From NCBI RefSeq assembly GCF_028657195.3, contig NZ_JANCPR020000019.1:1-64000 (forward strand): a stretch of 64,000 nt of DNA. The letters run 5' to 3'. The notes below the pieces were generated by a model, which was not told where the DNA came from, did not search any database, and worked only from the letters and a program-made list of their open reading frames with translations. Positions 1 through 9,208 of the stretch are shown here, piece after piece (the stretch's first letter is position 1; the number at the start of each line of letters is the position of its first letter). This DNA comes from Streptomyces iconiensis. Its GTDB lineage: Bacteria; Actinomycetota; Actinomycetes; Streptomycetales; Streptomycetaceae. The translations under genes and the position numbers were made by a program.

Positions 1-3000
1 CCCAACAACCTCCCCACCTACCCCTTCCAACACCACCGCTACTGGCTGGAAGGGCCCTCCGCGCAGGGCGATGCCACGAGCCTGGGCCTGGACACCCTGG
101 ACCATCCCTTCCTCAGCGCGGCCACCACCCTCGCCGACGGCGACACCCTGCTCCTCTCAGGACGGCTGTCACGCCGGCACCATGCCTGGCTGGTCGGTCA
201 CTCTGTCGACGACAACGCCCTGCTGCCCGCCACCGCCTACCTGGAGCTGGCCTTCCAGGCTGCCGGTTGGCTCGACTGCGGCAGCGTCGAGGAACTCACC
301 CTGGAAGCACCGCTGTTCCTGCCCGAGCACGGTGGCGTCCGGCTCCAGGTGACCGTCGATCCCCCTGATGACGAGGGCCGGCGCGCGATCAGGGTGCACT
401 CCCGACCGGACATTGCCGGCGACGGGACACTGGACGAGGAGGTCGTCTGGAGCCGTCACGCCGCCGGCGTGCTCGCCCCCGCCTCCGCACAAGCCGGTAC
501 CCCCCTGGAGGTATGGCCGCCGCCGGGTGCCGCGGAACTCGACGCCGATGGCCTCTATGAGCGGCTCGCGGATCTGGGCTACACGTACGGAGCCGCCTTC
601 CAGAACCTGTGCGCGGCCTGGGCGCTGGACCACACCGTGTACAGCGAGGTGGAGCTCGCGCCCGAATACCATGCCGACGCCGCCCGTTTCGGGATACACC
701 CCGCTCTGCTGGACTCGGCGCTTCACGCCATGGGGCTGGGGGACTACCTCGGCGAAGGCGTCCAGTTGCCGTTCACCTGGTCCGGAGCCTCCCTCCAGGC
801 CACCGGTGCCACCACACTGCGTGTCGCCCTCGCCCCGGGTGAGGGCGGTGAGAACACCGTGACCTTGTCCGTCGCGGACCCCACAGGAGCACCGGTCGCC
901 CGGATCGAACAGCTCACCCTGCGCCCCGCGCCGTCCGGCCGCCCGCCCGCCGGCCCCGTCCGCCAGGCGTCCGACGCGCTGTACGAGCTGGAGTGGGTCG
1001 AGGTCGCCGGGCCCGCCTCGGAGCCCACCGAAGCTCTCCCCCCGTACCGGCTCGCCGGGCCCGTCGGCCCGTTCGGCGACCTGCCGTCGCTGCTCGGCGC
1101 CCCCGTCGAGCGGGATGCCGAACTGACCCTGCTGCCGGTATGCGTGCCCGGGGACGGGGCCGGGAGCGGCGGCACACCGGCGGCGGTGGGCGCGGCCGTA
1201 CAGGATCTGCTCGACCGGCTCCGTGACGTGCTGGCCGACGACGCAGACGACAACGGCCCGCTCGTGGTCCTCACACACCGTGCCGCGCCCGTCCTGCCGG
1301 GCGATTTCCCTGAGCTGGCGAACGCTCCGCTCCTTGGGCTGCTCCGGTCGGCGGCGACCGAAAACCCGGACCGGATCATCCTCGTCGACTTGGACGACGA
1401 GGCCGCCTCGCTGTGTGCACTGCCCGCCGCACTCGCCACCGGGGAACCTCAACTAGCCGTACGGGGCGGCGAGTTGAGAGTACCGAGGCTCACCAGGAGC
1501 GTTCCGGAAGCAGCGCTGGAGGTACCGGGGGACGGCTCCGCCTGGCGGCTGGAGACACCCGGAGGCTCGCCGGACGACCTGTGCGCGGCCCCGCACCCCG
1601 CAGCGGAGGCTCCGCTGTCACAAGGCCAGGTGCGGATCGCCGTACGCGCCGCCGGGCTGAACTTCCGGGACGTGCTGACCGCCCTGGGCATGGTCCCGGT
1701 CGGGGCACCGCTGGGCACAGAGGCCGCCGGCACTGTGCTGGAGACCGGCCCCGGGGTAGCCGATATCTCTGTCGGAGACCGGGTCTTCGGTCTGGTTCCC
1801 GGCTCGGTGGGCCCGATCGCCGTGGCAGACCGGCGGCTGATCGCACGGATCCCCGACGGATGGTCCTTTGCCCAGGCGGCCGGCGTACCGGCCGTGTTCA
1901 CGACGGCCTATCACGGCCTGGTGGAGCTGGCCGACCTGCGGCCCGGCGAACGGCTGTTGATCCACTCCGCGGCCGGCGGCGTCGGGATGGCGGCACTGCA
2001 ACTGGCCCGGCACCTCGGTGCGGAGGTTTTCGCCACCGCCAGTCCCGGCAAGTGGGGGGCGCTGCGCGCCCTGGGCCTCTCCGCCGGGCATCTCGCCTCC
2101 TCCCGGACCACGGACTTCGAGAGCGGCTTCCGTGCGGCCACCGGCGGCGAGGGCGTCGATGTCGTGCTCAACTCGCTGACGGGCGATTTCATCGACGCTT
2201 CACTCCGGCTGCTGCCGCGCGGCGGGCGGTTCGTCGAGATGGGTATCGCCGATCTGCGGGACCCCGAGGCGGTCGCTTCTGCGCATGAGGGCGTGTCCTA
2301 CCACGCCTTCGAACTGCTGGAGATGGACGCCGAACGCGTCCAGGAAACACTGCGCCACGTGCTCGCCCTGTTCGAACGAGGGGTTCTGGAGCCGCTGCCG
2401 GTCAGTGCCTGGGACATTCGCCGGGCGCCCGCCGCCTTCCGTTATTTCAGCCAGGCGCGACAGGTCGGCAAGGTGGTGCTCACGGTACCGCCCGCCGACA
2501 CGGACGACGGCACAGTGCTCATCACCGGCGGCACCGGCGCCCTCGGTGCCGCGCTTGCCCGCCATCTGGTCGCCGAACGGGGTGTCCGGCACCTGGTGCT
2601 GACCGGACGGCGCGGTGAGCGGGCCCCGGGAGCGGCAGAGCTCGGCGCCGCGCTCACCGAGCTCGGCGCCGACGTGCGTATCGAGGCGTGCGATGCCTCT
2701 GACCGCGAGGCACTCTTCCGGCTGCTCGGCTCGATCCCGCCGGAGCACCCGCTGACCGGGGTCGTCCACGCCGCGGGGGTACTGGACGACGGTGTGCTCG
2801 CCTCACTGACGCCGGAGAAGGTGACCGCTGTGCTCCGGCCGAAGGTGGATGCGGCCTGGCATCTGCACGAGCTGACACGCCATCTGGACCTGCGGTCCTT
2901 CGTCCTGTTCTCCTCGGCATCGGGTCTGCTCGGCGGTGCGGGACAGGCCAACTACGCGGCGGCGAACGTCTTCCTCGACGCGCTGAGCCGGCACCGCCGG

Positions 3001-3828
3001 GGCCTCGGCCTGCCGTCGACCTCGCTGGCGTGGGGCATGTGGGAACAGTCCAGCGGCATGACGGGACATCTGGCTGAGGCCGACCAGGAGCGGATCAGCC
3101 GGGGCGGGCTGCTCCCCATGTCCGTGCCCGAGGGCCTGGCCCTTTGGGACGCGGCCCTCGCCGCGGACCGGCCTCTGCTCGTTCCGGCCCCGCTGGACCG
3201 TGCGGCCTTGCGTGCCCAGGCCGAGGAGGGCACGGTTCCCGCGATGCTCCGCTCCGTGGTACGGGCTCGCGCGGTGCGGCGCGCCGCCCAGGGAACGCAG
3301 GTCTCGGCGGTCCCGCTCGCTGATCGGCTGGGGACCCTGCTTCCTGCCGAGCGCGAGCAACTGCTGCTCTCTCTGGTCCGCGACCAGGTCGCGGCGGTAC
3401 TGGGGCATGTGGAGGCAGACGACATCGCTGCCGAACGAGCGTTCAAGGAGATCGGCTTCGACTCGCTCACCTCGGTGGAACTGCGCAACCGCATCGGGGC
3501 AGCCTCGGGGCTGCGGCTACCGACGACCCTGGCGTTCGACTTCCCGACCCCGGCCGCGCTGGCCGGTCACCTCCTCGCCCAGCTGGCCCCGCAGAACACA
3601 GCGGATCACTCCGCGGACCTTGAGCGGCTGCTGGCCGGAATCTCCGTGGACAGCGAGGACTTCCCTGCGATCAGGGACCGCTTGCGCGCCGCGCTGTGGC
3701 AGTGGGACGAGGCCGTCTCGTGGTCGGGCGACGGTGGGGACCAGGGCGCCGGGACGGCGAGCGATCTGTTCGAAGCGACCGACGCGGAGCTGTTCCAGGC
3801 CCTCGACGAGGAACTCGAAGCGCCCTGA
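1..3828 (+). CDS. Modular type I polyketide synthase, 3' part (DH-ER-KR-ACP, C-terminal docking), truncated by window edge
   Basis: The reading frame is open from base 1, so the KS-AT part lies upstream. The first residues are the typical post-AT linker (LPTYPFQ then RYWL). Domains in order: DH (about nt 70-930), KR structural part (970-1560), ER (1560-2480), catalytic KR (2510-3060), ACP (3340-3600) and C-terminal docking region (3610-3828). The DH has its catalytic His (nt 199-201) in an H-x3-D-x4-P context, Asp replacing the usual Gly, and the catalytic Asp at nt 712-714. The ER has the NADPH motif HSAAGGVG. The KR carries LDD (B-type) and the NYAAAN active-site Tyr. The ACP has GFDSL, Ser at nt 3463-3465. 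Inferred: the module fully reduces its beta-carbon and hands the chain to the next protein through the acidic tail ending in ELFQALDEEL. Confidence 0.95.
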   Translation, partial: PNNLPTYPFQHHRYWLEGPSAQGDATSLGLDTLDHPFLSAATTLADGDTLLLSGRLSRRHHAWLVGHSVDDNALLPATAYLELAFQAAGWLDCGSVEELTLEAPLFLPEHGGVRLQVTVDPPDDEGRRAIRVHSRPDIAGDGTLDEEVVWSRHAAGVLAPASAQAGTPLEVWPPPGAAELDADGLYERLADLGYTYGAAFQNLCAAWALDHTVYSEVELAPEYHADAARFGIHPALLDSALHAMGLGDYLGEGVQLPFTWSGASLQATGATTLRVALAPGEGGENTVTLSVADPTGAPVARIEQLTLRPAPSGRPPAGPVRQASDALYELEWVEVAGPASEPTEALPPYRLAGPVGPFGDLPSLLGAPVERDAELTLLPVCVPGDGAGSGGTPAAVGAAVQDLLDRLRDVLADDADDNGPLVVLTHRAAPVLPGDFPELANAPLLGLLRSAATENPDRIILVDLDDEAASLCALPAALATGEPQLAVRGGELRVPRLTRSVPEAALEVPGDGSAWRLETPGGSPDDLCAAPHPAAEAPLSQGQVRIAVRAAGLNFRDVLTALGMVPVGAPLGTEAAGTVLETGPGVADISVGDRVFGLVPGSVGPIAVADRRLIARIPDGWSFAQAAGVPAVFTTAYHGLVELADLRPGERLLIHSAAGGVGMAALQLARHLGAEVFATASPGKWGALRALGLSAGHLASSRTTDFESGFRAATGGEGVDVVLNSLTGDFIDASLRLLPRGGRFVEMGIADLRDPEAVASAHEGVSYHAFELLEMDAERVQETLRHVLALFERGVLEPLPVSAWDIRRAPAAFRYFSQARQVGKVVLTVPPADTDDGTVLITGGTGALGAALARHLVAERGVRHLVLTGRRGERAPGAAELGAALTELGADVRIEACDASDREALFRLLGSIPPEHPLTGVVHAAGVLDDGVLASLTPEKVTAVLRPKVDAAWHLHELTRHLDLRSFVLFSSASGLLGGAGQANYAAANVFLDALSRHRRGLGLPSTSLAWGMWEQSSGMTGHLAEADQERISRGGLLPMSVPEGLALWDAALAADRPLLVPAPLDRAALRAQAEEGTVPAMLRSVVRARAVRRAAQGTQVSAVPLADRLGTLLPAEREQLLLSLVRDQVAAVLGHVEADDIAAERAFKEIGFDSLTSVELRNRIGAASGLRLPTTLAFDFPTPAALAGHLLAQLAPQNTADHSADLERLLAGISVDSEDFPAIRDRLRAALWQWDEAVSWSGDGGDQGAGTASDLFEATDAELFQALDEELEAP

Positions 3829-3894
3829 TCGCAGGAGCGCCCCCCGGCCCGCCCCGTCAACCGATCAACCCATCGAGAGGAGAGTGCGGCTGCC

Positions 3895-6800
3895 ATGAAC
3901 ACCGAAGACAAACTGCGCGACTACCTGAAGCGGACGACGGCCGATCTGCGCCAGGCCCGTCGGCGCGTCAAGGAACTGGAACACAGGGATCACGAACCGA
4001 TCGCGATCGTGTCGATGGGATGCCGGTTCCCGGGAGGAGCCGACTCACCGGAAGCACTCTGGCACCTGGTGCGGGAGGGTACCGACGCGGTGTCCGCGTT
4101 CCCGGAGAACCGGGGCTGGGACGTGGAAGCCCTGTACGACCCTGACCCGGACCGGCCTGGCACGACCTACACCCGGGAAGGGGGCTTTCTGGACAGCGCG
4201 GGAGAGTTCGACGCCGCGTTCTTCGGAATGGGCCCCCGCGAGGCGGTCGCCACCGACCCCCAACACCGGCTGCTGCTGGAGTTGTCGTGGGAGACCTTCG
4301 AACGGGCAGGCATCGCTCCCGGGTCACTGCGGGGCAGCCGTACGGGGGTCTTCGCCGGGGTGGTGTCACAGGCGTACGTTCCCCCTCCCGGTCGGGTGCC
4401 CGACGGCTTCGAGGGACACTTGATGACGGGGAACGCCACCAGCGTCGCCTCCGGCCGGATCGCCTACCACCTGGGGCTCGAAGGTCCGGCAATCACCATC
4501 GATACGGCGTGTTCCTCTTCGCTGGTGGCCATGCACCTGGCGGCCCAGGCGCTGCGCCGCGGCGAGTGCGACCTGGCGCTGGCCGGCGGCGTGACGGTGA
4601 TGGCGACGCCCGTCCTGCTGGTGGAGTTCAGCCGCCAGCGGGGGCTGGCGCCGGATGCCCGCTGCAAGGCATTCTCCGCGGACGCCGACGGCACGGGATT
4701 CGCGGAGGGCGCGGGTCTGGTCCTGCTGGAGCGGCTCTCCGACGCCCGGCGGGCCGGGCGTCGGATCCATGCCGTGCTGCGCGGCTCGGCGACCAACCAG
4801 GACGGCGCCAGCAATGGGTTGACCGCGCCCCACGGCCCCGCCCAGGAACGCGTCATCCGACAGGCCCTGGCCGATGCCCGCCTCACCCCGCAGCACGTGG
4901 ACGCGGTCGAGGCGCACGGTACGGGGACGACACTCGGCGATCCGATCGAGGCCCACGCGCTTCTTGCGACCTACGGACAGGACAGGCCGGATGACAGGCC
5001 GTTGCACCTGGGGTCGTTGAAGTCCAACATCGGACACACCCAGGCCGCAGCGGGCGCCGCGGGCGTCATCAAGATGGTGATGGCGATGCGCAACGGTCTT
5101 CTCCCCAGGACCTTGCACGCCGAGGAGCCGTCCCCGCACGTGGACTGGTCGTCGGGAGCGGTTTCGCTGCTCACCGAAGCGCGGCCCTGGCTCCCTGACG
5201 GCCGGCCCCGGCGGGCCGGCGTCTCCTCGTTCGGCATCAGCGGCACCAACGCGCACGTCATCCTCGAAGAGTTCTCCGACACCGCCCCCGCCTCGGCCTC
5301 ATCCTCGCCGCACGACATGCCCGCCCCCTGGGCGCTGTCGGGTGCGACGGAGTCGGCTTTGCGCACCGGGGCCGGATACCTGCTGGAACACCTCGCCGAG
5401 CATCCCGGCCTCACACAGGCCGAGGTGGGACACGCGCTGGCTGTGCGGCGTACGGCGTTCCCGAAGCGGGCCGTCGTCCTGTCGGGCACCCGCGAGGAGC
5501 AGTTGGAGGGCCTGGCCGCGCTGGCGTCCGGCAGCCCGGCACCGCGCGCGGTGCGGGGTACCGCGGCGGAGCGGCTGACCACCGCGTATCTCTTCACCGG
5601 GCAGGGAAGCCAGTGGGCCGGCATGGGCCATGAGCTGTATTCCTCGCACGCGGCCTTCGCGGCGTCTCTCGACGAGGTCTGCGAGGCGTTCGACGGGTTG
5701 CTGCCGCACCAGCTGAGAAAGATCCTCTTCGCGCGTCCGAACAGCCCGGAGGCGGAGTTGCTGGACCGTACCGAGTACGCGCAGCCCGCGCTGTTCGCCG
5801 TCGAGACCGCGCTCTTCCGTCTGCTGGGCGAGTTGGCGCCCGAACCGGACTGGGTCGCCGGGCACTCACTCGGCGGCCTGACGGCGGCGCACGCCTCGGG
5901 TGTCCTGTCTTTGGCAGACGCCTGTGCGCTGGTCGCCGCGCGCGGTCGGCTGATGCAGGCGCAGCCGGACGAGGGTGTGATGGTCGCCTGCGAAGCCACG
6001 GAGGAGGAGATGGCCGAGGCGGTGTCCCGCCACCCGGGACTGGTGGACATAGCGGCGGTCAACGGGCCTTCCGCCACGGTGGTCTCAGGTGAAGCGGCGG
6101 CGGTGGCCAAGGTCGCAGGGGCCTTCTCGGAGCGTGGGCGCAGGGTCAAGGCCCTCCAGGTGAGTCATGCCTTCCACTCCCCCGACATGGACGGCGCGCT
6201 GGCCCCGTATCGCGAAGTGGTGGCGGCGCTCGCCTTCCACCCGCCCCGCATCCCGGTCGTCTCGGAGGTCACCGGCGTCCAGCTCACCCCCGACGAACTC
6301 CGGCAGCCGGACTACTGGGTCCGCCAGTTACGCTCCACGGTCCGCTTCGGCGACGTGGTCGCCGCGCTGACTTCCGCCAGGGTGACCGCCTATGTCGAGA
6401 TCGGTCCGGACGCCGTTCTCGCGCCGATGGCCGCGTCCTGCCTGCCGTCGTCGGGGCCTGTCGTGGTGCCCACGTTGGTACGCGAACAACCGGCGGACGC
6501 CGCCCTGTCCACGGCCCTGGCACGACTGCACTGCGCCGGGGGCGCGATCAACTGGGACGCCTGGTTCGGGCGCCCGGCCGGGCCGCACGCGGAGCTGCCG
6601 ACCTATCCCTTCGAGCGGCAGCACTACTGGTGGCCCACCGGCACGCTCACGGCCGGGGACGCGGTCCCGGAAGCTCTCGACGAGTCCGGTGCGACCGCTG
6701 CGGCCCACTCCGGAGCAGACTCGGGGGACAGTCTGCTGGACCTGGTCCGCATCCATGCCGCCCACGTTCTCGGGCATCCCTCTCCCGATGCGATCGCGGC

Positions 6801-6963
6801 TGAGGACAACTTCGTGGACATCGGATTCTCGTCGTTCACCGCGCTGGAGGTGCGCAACCGGCTCTGCGAGTCCACCGGTCTCGAACTGTCCCCCGTGCTG
6901 CTCTTCGACTACCCGACGCCGATGTCCGTGGCCGAGTTCCTCGAACAGCAGTCCGTCGCCTGA
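3895..6963 (+). CDS. Type I polyketide synthase module KS-AT-ACP, no reductive domain, no thioesterase
   Basis: This is a 1022-residue single module. A charged N-terminal coiled-coil docking region (about residues 1-35) precedes the KS, which has catalytic Cys206 in DTACSSS and the His motifs EAHGTGT and NIGHTQAA. The AT has FTGQGSQ, catalytic Ser658 in GHSLGG and the HAFHS motif, which indicates malonyl-CoA. The post-AT linker (LPTYPFERQHYWW) leads directly to an ACP with Ser980 in GFSSF; the usual Asp before the Ser is replaced by Ser. The protein stops about 40 residues later, with neither a docking tail nor a thioesterase. RBS GAGAGGAGAG lies upstream of ATG. An in-frame TTA codon (6328-6330) suggests bldA dependence. 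Inferred: it adds one malonyl unit and leaves a beta-keto thioester, probably as the last module of the line. Confidence 0.95.
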   Translation: MNTEDKLRDYLKRTTADLRQARRRVKELEHRDHEPIAIVSMGCRFPGGADSPEALWHLVREGTDAVSAFPENRGWDVEALYDPDPDRPGTTYTREGGFLDSAGEFDAAFFGMGPREAVATDPQHRLLLELSWETFERAGIAPGSLRGSRTGVFAGVVSQAYVPPPGRVPDGFEGHLMTGNATSVASGRIAYHLGLEGPAITIDTACSSSLVAMHLAAQALRRGECDLALAGGVTVMATPVLLVEFSRQRGLAPDARCKAFSADADGTGFAEGAGLVLLERLSDARRAGRRIHAVLRGSATNQDGASNGLTAPHGPAQERVIRQALADARLTPQHVDAVEAHGTGTTLGDPIEAHALLATYGQDRPDDRPLHLGSLKSNIGHTQAAAGAAGVIKMVMAMRNGLLPRTLHAEEPSPHVDWSSGAVSLLTEARPWLPDGRPRRAGVSSFGISGTNAHVILEEFSDTAPASASSSPHDMPAPWALSGATESALRTGAGYLLEHLAEHPGLTQAEVGHALAVRRTAFPKRAVVLSGTREEQLEGLAALASGSPAPRAVRGTAAERLTTAYLFTGQGSQWAGMGHELYSSHAAFAASLDEVCEAFDGLLPHQLRKILFARPNSPEAELLDRTEYAQPALFAVETALFRLLGELAPEPDWVAGHSLGGLTAAHASGVLSLADACALVAARGRLMQAQPDEGVMVACEATEEEMAEAVSRHPGLVDIAAVNGPSATVVSGEAAAVAKVAGAFSERGRRVKALQVSHAFHSPDMDGALAPYREVVAALAFHPPRIPVVSEVTGVQLTPDELRQPDYWVRQLRSTVRFGDVVAALTSARVTAYVEIGPDAVLAPMAASCLPSSGPVVVPTLVREQPADAALSTALARLHCAGGAINWDAWFGRPAGPHAELPTYPFERQHYWWPTGTLTAGDAVPEALDESGATAAAHSGADSGDSLLDLVRIHAAHVLGHPSPDAIAAEDNFVDIGFSSFTALEVRNRLCESTGLELSPVLLFDYPTPMSVAEFLEQQSVA

Positions 6964-7390
6964 CATAAGGCCCAGGAGCAGGTGCCGTTCCGGGGGTGGC
7001 GGGCAGCTACCGTGCAAGCTGATCCCCAGCTGTGCAATCCGGATATCGATCAAGGGCCGGGGCCTGGCGGAGCGGCCGGAGACGAGTCACGTACCGCTTC
7101 AGCCAGCGTCTCGACAATCCGTGCCGCAGGGCGCCGCAGAGTACTGACTGCGCTGCAGAAGCCCTCGGCGACGAGCGCCTGCTGGGGCAGCTTGCGGCCT
7201 GCCGCTCGGAGTGGTCCTCCGCCCTCACCAAGCCGGCCGACACAGCCGGGGGGACAGCCAGTTCGACGATACGTACGGATGGCCGCTGCCAGATCTCGCG
7301 GCCCGCTCTCCAGCCCGAGCCCCGGCAGCTACCGCTCCGGCCGCGCCGAACCCGGCGTCGTCTCCCGGCCGGCGAGGCGTGATCGGGCCG
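6964..7390. other. Intergenic stretch with no supported gene
   Basis: About 430 bases lie between the PKS stop and the 3' end of the convergent TetR gene. Several overlapping open frames exist on both strands, but none shows a recognisable motif or a good ribosome binding site. I see no thioesterase or tailoring gene here. Confidence 0.6.
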
Positions 7391-8032
7391 TCACTGGCCT
7401 CCCGCCGGAACGGGAGCAGACCCGGTGGTTCCGCGGTCGTCGCCGGGCTGCCGGGGAGACGACGCGGGGATGGCGTTGTCGATGAGGACGGCGGCGATGG
7501 CGGCGGCGGTGGGGAAGGATTCGCTGTTGAGGACCCGGGTGCGGGCCGAGGCGCCGTCGATGAGCAGGGCCAGTTGTTCGCCGAGTTGTTCGGGGTCGGT
7601 GGCGCCGGCTTCGCGGGCGGTTTCGGTGAGCCGCGCGGCGATGGTGCTCTTGTAGTCGCGTGCGTACTGGGACGCGGGGTGCTGGGGGTCGTGGAGTTCG
7701 ACGGCCGCCGCGATGTAGGGGCACAGGGGCATGGACGCGGGCATCTCGAAGGCGGCGAGGAGTCGTTCGCGGGGTGTGAGGTCGGTGCGGTCGAACACTC
7801 CGGGCATGACGTCGGGATCGAATCGGCGCAGGTATTCGGCGACGAGTTCGTCCTTGCTGGGGAAGTGCTGGTAGGCGGTGCGCTTGGACACCTGGGCCAC
7901 GGCGCAGAGTTGGTCCATCCCGGTGCGGTTGATGCCCTGGTCGCGGAACAGCTGCTGTGACGCACTGAGGATGCGCTCACGTGCGCCCCTGCCGCGGCGC
8001 CGGCCCAGGGGGCCCTTCTCCAACTCCGTCAT
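7391..8032 (-). CDS. TetR/AcrR family transcriptional regulator
   Basis: This 213-residue protein has a basic N-terminus and a TetR-type helix-turn-helix at about residues 20-65 (ILSASQQLF, then VSKRTAYQHF), followed by a divergent all-helical ligand-binding domain. It is transcribed divergently from the SDR gene starting at 8294, a common repressor/target arrangement. A palindrome just upstream of its start (8043-8068) and a related copy before the SDR gene (8173-8193) suggest that it represses both itself and the SDR gene. The ligand is unknown. The family call is secure; the regulatory target is inferred. Confidence 0.9.
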   Translation of the reverse strand: MTELEKGPLGRRRGRGARERILSASQQLFRDQGINRTGMDQLCAVAQVSKRTAYQHFPSKDELVAEYLRRFDPDVMPGVFDRTDLTPRERLLAAFEMPASMPLCPYIAAAVELHDPQHPASQYARDYKSTIAARLTETAREAGATDPEQLGEQLALLIDGASARTRVLNSESFPTAAAIAAVLIDNAIPASSPRQPGDDRGTTGSAPVPAGGQ

Positions 8033-8042
8033 GCCTCCAGCC

Positions 8043-8068
8043 TAGACCGTTCGGTACGGACCGGTCTA
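8043..8068. promoter_or_regulatory. Imperfect palindrome, likely TetR operator (copy 1)
   Basis: The arms TAGACCG and CGGTCTA surround a GTAC centre, giving a 26-bp near-palindrome that starts 10 bases upstream of the divergent TetR start codon. This is the usual size and place for an autoregulatory TetR operator. A related sequence recurs at 8173-8193. Confidence 0.6.
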
Positions 8069-8172
8069 CATATGCCTGGACCGTGCACCCTCCGCGATGA
8101 CGGAGATTCCGCAGGGTGCGAGCGGTCCGGTGCTCGTCGGTGCGTCATGGCGCACCGGGCGTCCCACGGCGG

Positions 8173-8193
8173 AGTCGGTACCGACCGGTGTAC
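8173..8193. promoter_or_regulatory. Likely TetR operator (copy 2), before the SDR gene
   Basis: Aligned without gaps to 8049-8069, 17 of 21 bases match; the shared core is TCGGTAC, GACCGGT and TAC. It lies about 100 bases upstream of the SDR start and supports joint control of the divergent pair. Confidence 0.55.
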
Positions 8194-8293
8194 GTAGCTT
8201 GCGCTCCGGTCAGCCCCCGGATACGTTACGTACACAGCTTGGTATATGTAAGACCGAACTGCTTCGGACAGCCATCAATGCAACGGAGTGATC

Positions 8294-9028
8294 GTGGGAA
8301 AGCTCGATGGCAAGGTAGCGGTGATCACCGGCGGATCCACCGGCATGGCACTGGCCGGCGCCCAACTGTTCGTCGAGGAAGGAGCGCACGTCTTCATCCA
8401 GGCCCGGCGGCAGGAAGCACTGGATGACGCGGTCAAGCTGATCGGCCGCAACGTCACCGCCGTCCAGGGGGACGCGGCCGAACTGGACGACCTGGACCGC
8501 TTGTACGACACCGTGAGGCGGGAAAAGGGCTCGATCGACGTGCTGTGGGCCAGCGCCGGGACGGGCGAACCCGCCGTCCTCGGCGAGATCACCGAGGAAC
8601 AGTTCCACCGCGCCTTCTGGCTCAACGCACGCGGCACCCTGTTCACCGTGCAGAAGGCATTGCCGCTGATCAACGACAACGGCTCGGTCCTCATGACCGG
8701 ATCCAACGCCTCCCTCGGCGCCTTCCCCGGCTGGAGCCTCTACGCGGGAAGCAAAGCCCTCCAGCAGGCATGGGCCCGCGTCTGGCTCAACGAACTGCGC
8801 GACCGCAAGATCCGGGTCAACGTCCTGACCCCCGGCCAGGTCGCCACCGCCAAACAGGAAGAGCTGTTCGACGAGGAGACCAAGGCCGCGTTCGAATCCC
8901 TCATCCCCCGCGGAAAGATGGGCCGCCCCGAAGAAATCGCCACCGTCGCCCTGTTCCTCGCCTCCGACGACTCCAGTTACGTCAACGGCCTGGAACTGGT
9001 CACCGACGGCGGCACCACCGCCATCTGA
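8294..9028 (+). CDS. SDR family NAD(P)-dependent oxidoreductase
   Basis: This is a classical short-chain dehydrogenase of about 244 residues. Its cofactor motif reads TGGSTGMA, so the usual final Gly of TGxxxGxG is Ala. The catalytic region has Ser (GSNAS) and YAGSK, and the C-terminus has the SSYVNG and DGG motifs seen in glucose-dehydrogenase-like SDRs. I chose GTG at 8294 because GGAG lies 5 bases upstream; GTG at 8288 is the alternative. The position opposite a TetR gene with a shared operator suggests ligand-induced expression. The substrate cannot be read from sequence. Confidence 0.9.
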   Translation: MGKLDGKVAVITGGSTGMALAGAQLFVEEGAHVFIQARRQEALDDAVKLIGRNVTAVQGDAAELDDLDRLYDTVRREKGSIDVLWASAGTGEPAVLGEITEEQFHRAFWLNARGTLFTVQKALPLINDNGSVLMTGSNASLGAFPGWSLYAGSKALQQAWARVWLNELRDRKIRVNVLTPGQVATAKQEELFDEETKAAFESLIPRGKMGRPEEIATVALFLASDDSSYVNGLELVTDGGTTAI

Positions 9029-9208
9029 CCCACGCCAGGAACGCCGCGGACACACCCCACAACAACCCGGTCGCCACCACGAACTGATCTCGGACGCGGA
9101 CATCCGCGACATCCGAAGTGTTGCGCGGGCGTCACCGAATCCGCGTGCCGTCGATGGTTCGTGAGCGGGACAGCGCGACACCTCGTGAACAGGAAGAGAG
9201 CACACCTC

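Noticed and set aside
169..1452. Long minus-strand frame antisense to the PKS
   Set aside because: Shadow of the PKS coding sequence caused by high GC at third positions; no motifs.
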